From UBA3774 sp045600025 (GTDB lineage: Bacteria > Bacillota > Clostridia > Lachnospirales > Lachnospiraceae): a stretch of DNA of 5,703 bases. This document shows positions 5,108 to 5,703 of the stretch, in pieces. The notes beneath the pieces are model-generated. The model had not been told where the DNA came from. It made no database searches and saw nothing but the letters and a program-made list of their open reading frames with translations. The translations under genes and the position numbers were made by a program. The DNA lies in NCBI GenBank assembly GCA_045600025.1, contig JAZRXC010000042.1:1-5703 (forward strand). Reading direction: 5' to 3'. Positions within the stretch are counted from its first letter, which is position 1. Each line of letters starts with the position of its first letter.

Positions 5108-5703
5108 TTATTTTGTGCGATACTGAACGTATTTTACAATGTTAGATACGCCTGATGTTCCGCTGGGGTCAGAGGTAGAACTAAAGCTATAAGTATATAT
5201 CAAAGAACGGTCTCTATAGCGGTATTCTTGGTGTGTTTGTGCTGCAACATTACTGGATTCGCCGAAGAACCAGTAACTGTCTCCTGCATGCGAGAACATG
5301 CTGCTGTTATACGGTCCGTATAATCCCAAACTATAATCATATACCGGCAATTCATATGAAATGTTTATCTCATCATACTGCGTGCATGAGCCATGTGCAG
5401 TGCCGGTGTTATAGTTCTTTGTTCCAAAGCCCCATCCATCGCTGGTTCTGTAAATCCAGTATCTGTAATTCGTATAGGCTTCTTTATCTGTAACTGTCTT
5501 TTCCTCCACATTTCTTGAATCACTCGCCGTGGGTTTTGATGTAGACCATCCGCTCCATGATCCGTAATCGCTCCACTTTGATGTGGTTTTGGTCAAACTC
5601 CAAGAACTCTTTTTGACAGAATCTGCAGATTTTGTTGTTTCAACGGTAAATGTCCATTTAGAATTTACCGTCTCTGCTCCGGTGGGCATTTGTGCTACAG
5701 TCA
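5108..5703 (-). CDS. C-terminal part of an unrecognised Ser/Thr/Tyr/Trp-rich, probably surface-exposed protein (5' end outside window)
   Basis: The frame is open to the right edge: codons for T-V-A-Q precede the first Met (ATG at 5689), so that Met is internal and the gene starts beyond the window. The 197 visible residues are low in Leu and Lys-Glu patches and rich in Ser, Thr, Tyr and Trp, with one Cys (C106) and no membrane helix or sortase signal. Numbered from the first full codon, W43-S-D-Y-G-S-W-S-G-W-S53 is followed by SKPTASDSRNVEEKTV (55-70) and YRYW (79-82). A second YRYRDR is at 160-165, and the end is YVQYRTK. I associate this WSxWS...TRxVE...YRYR style with C-terminal modules of secreted Clostridia proteins, from memory only. 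Function is unknown; carbohydrate or wall binding is a guess. It ends just before the rpmE promoter. Confidence 0.7.
   Translation of the reverse strand, partial: TVAQMPTGAETVNSKWTFTVETTKSADSVKKSSWSLTKTTSKWSDYGSWSGWSTSKPTASDSRNVEEKTVTDKEAYTNYRYWIYRTSDGWGFGTKNYNTGTAHGSCTQYDEINISYELPVYDYSLGLYGPYNSSMFSHAGDSYWFFGESSNVAAQTHQEYRYRDRSLIYTYSFSSTSDPSGTSGVSNIVKYVQYRTK

Noticed and set aside
5233..5493. Plus-strand open frame opposite the Trp/Tyr-rich gene
   Set aside because: It is antisense to an open frame that continues to the window edge, has no ribosome binding site, and its Cys/His-rich product looks like a codon shadow of Tyr and Ser codons.

Overview
The window looks like a piece of a Clostridia-type Firmicute chromosome (a gut or rumen anaerobe would fit). 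The basis is the gene order rpmE, DUF1385/YqhQ-like, prmC, prfA, which is a known low-GC Gram-positive arrangement, together with purine-rich Shine-Dalgarno sequences, moderate GC and very tight packing. The genus cannot be fixed from the sequence alone. Every gene I can support lies on the minus strand, so transcription runs from the right end of the window to the left. There are no RNA genes, mobile elements or CRISPR arrays, and no gene-free stretch longer than about 115 bases.

Region by region, in transcription order: (1) Positions 5703-5108 hold the 3' end of a Ser/Thr/Tyr/Trp-rich protein, probably exported to the cell surface; its start is outside the window. (2) Positions 5107-4996 hold a strong extended -10 promoter and a structured leader with two GC-rich hairpins and a possible pseudoknot, in front of rpmE (ribosomal protein L31, zinc-binding form). 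(3) A long hairpin (4785-4739) separates rpmE from a tightly coupled trio: a DUF1385 membrane protein, prmC (release-factor glutamine methyltransferase) and prfA (release factor RF1). The trio overlaps by GTGA and TAATG junctions. (4) A compact intrinsic terminator touches the end of prfA. It is followed at once by a new promoter for a second operon: a GtrA-family flippase-like protein and a YfhO-family polytopic protein that runs off the left end.

How the genes work together: rpmE, prmC and prfA all serve translation. PrmC methylates the Gln of the GGQ motif in RF1, and both partners are intact here. DUF1385 is a conserved companion of unknown role. The gtrA-yfhO pair belongs to a different process: it matches two of the three parts of the lipid-linked sugar systems (glycosyltransferase, GtrA flippase, YfhO-type GT-C transferase) that decorate cell-envelope polymers in Bacillus and Listeria.

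Most of the window is ordinary housekeeping DNA. The points most worth a second look are the rpmE leader (a candidate L31 autoregulatory RNA), the gtrA-yfhO operon without its cytoplasmic glycosyltransferase in view, and the Trp/Tyr-rich surface module at the right edge.
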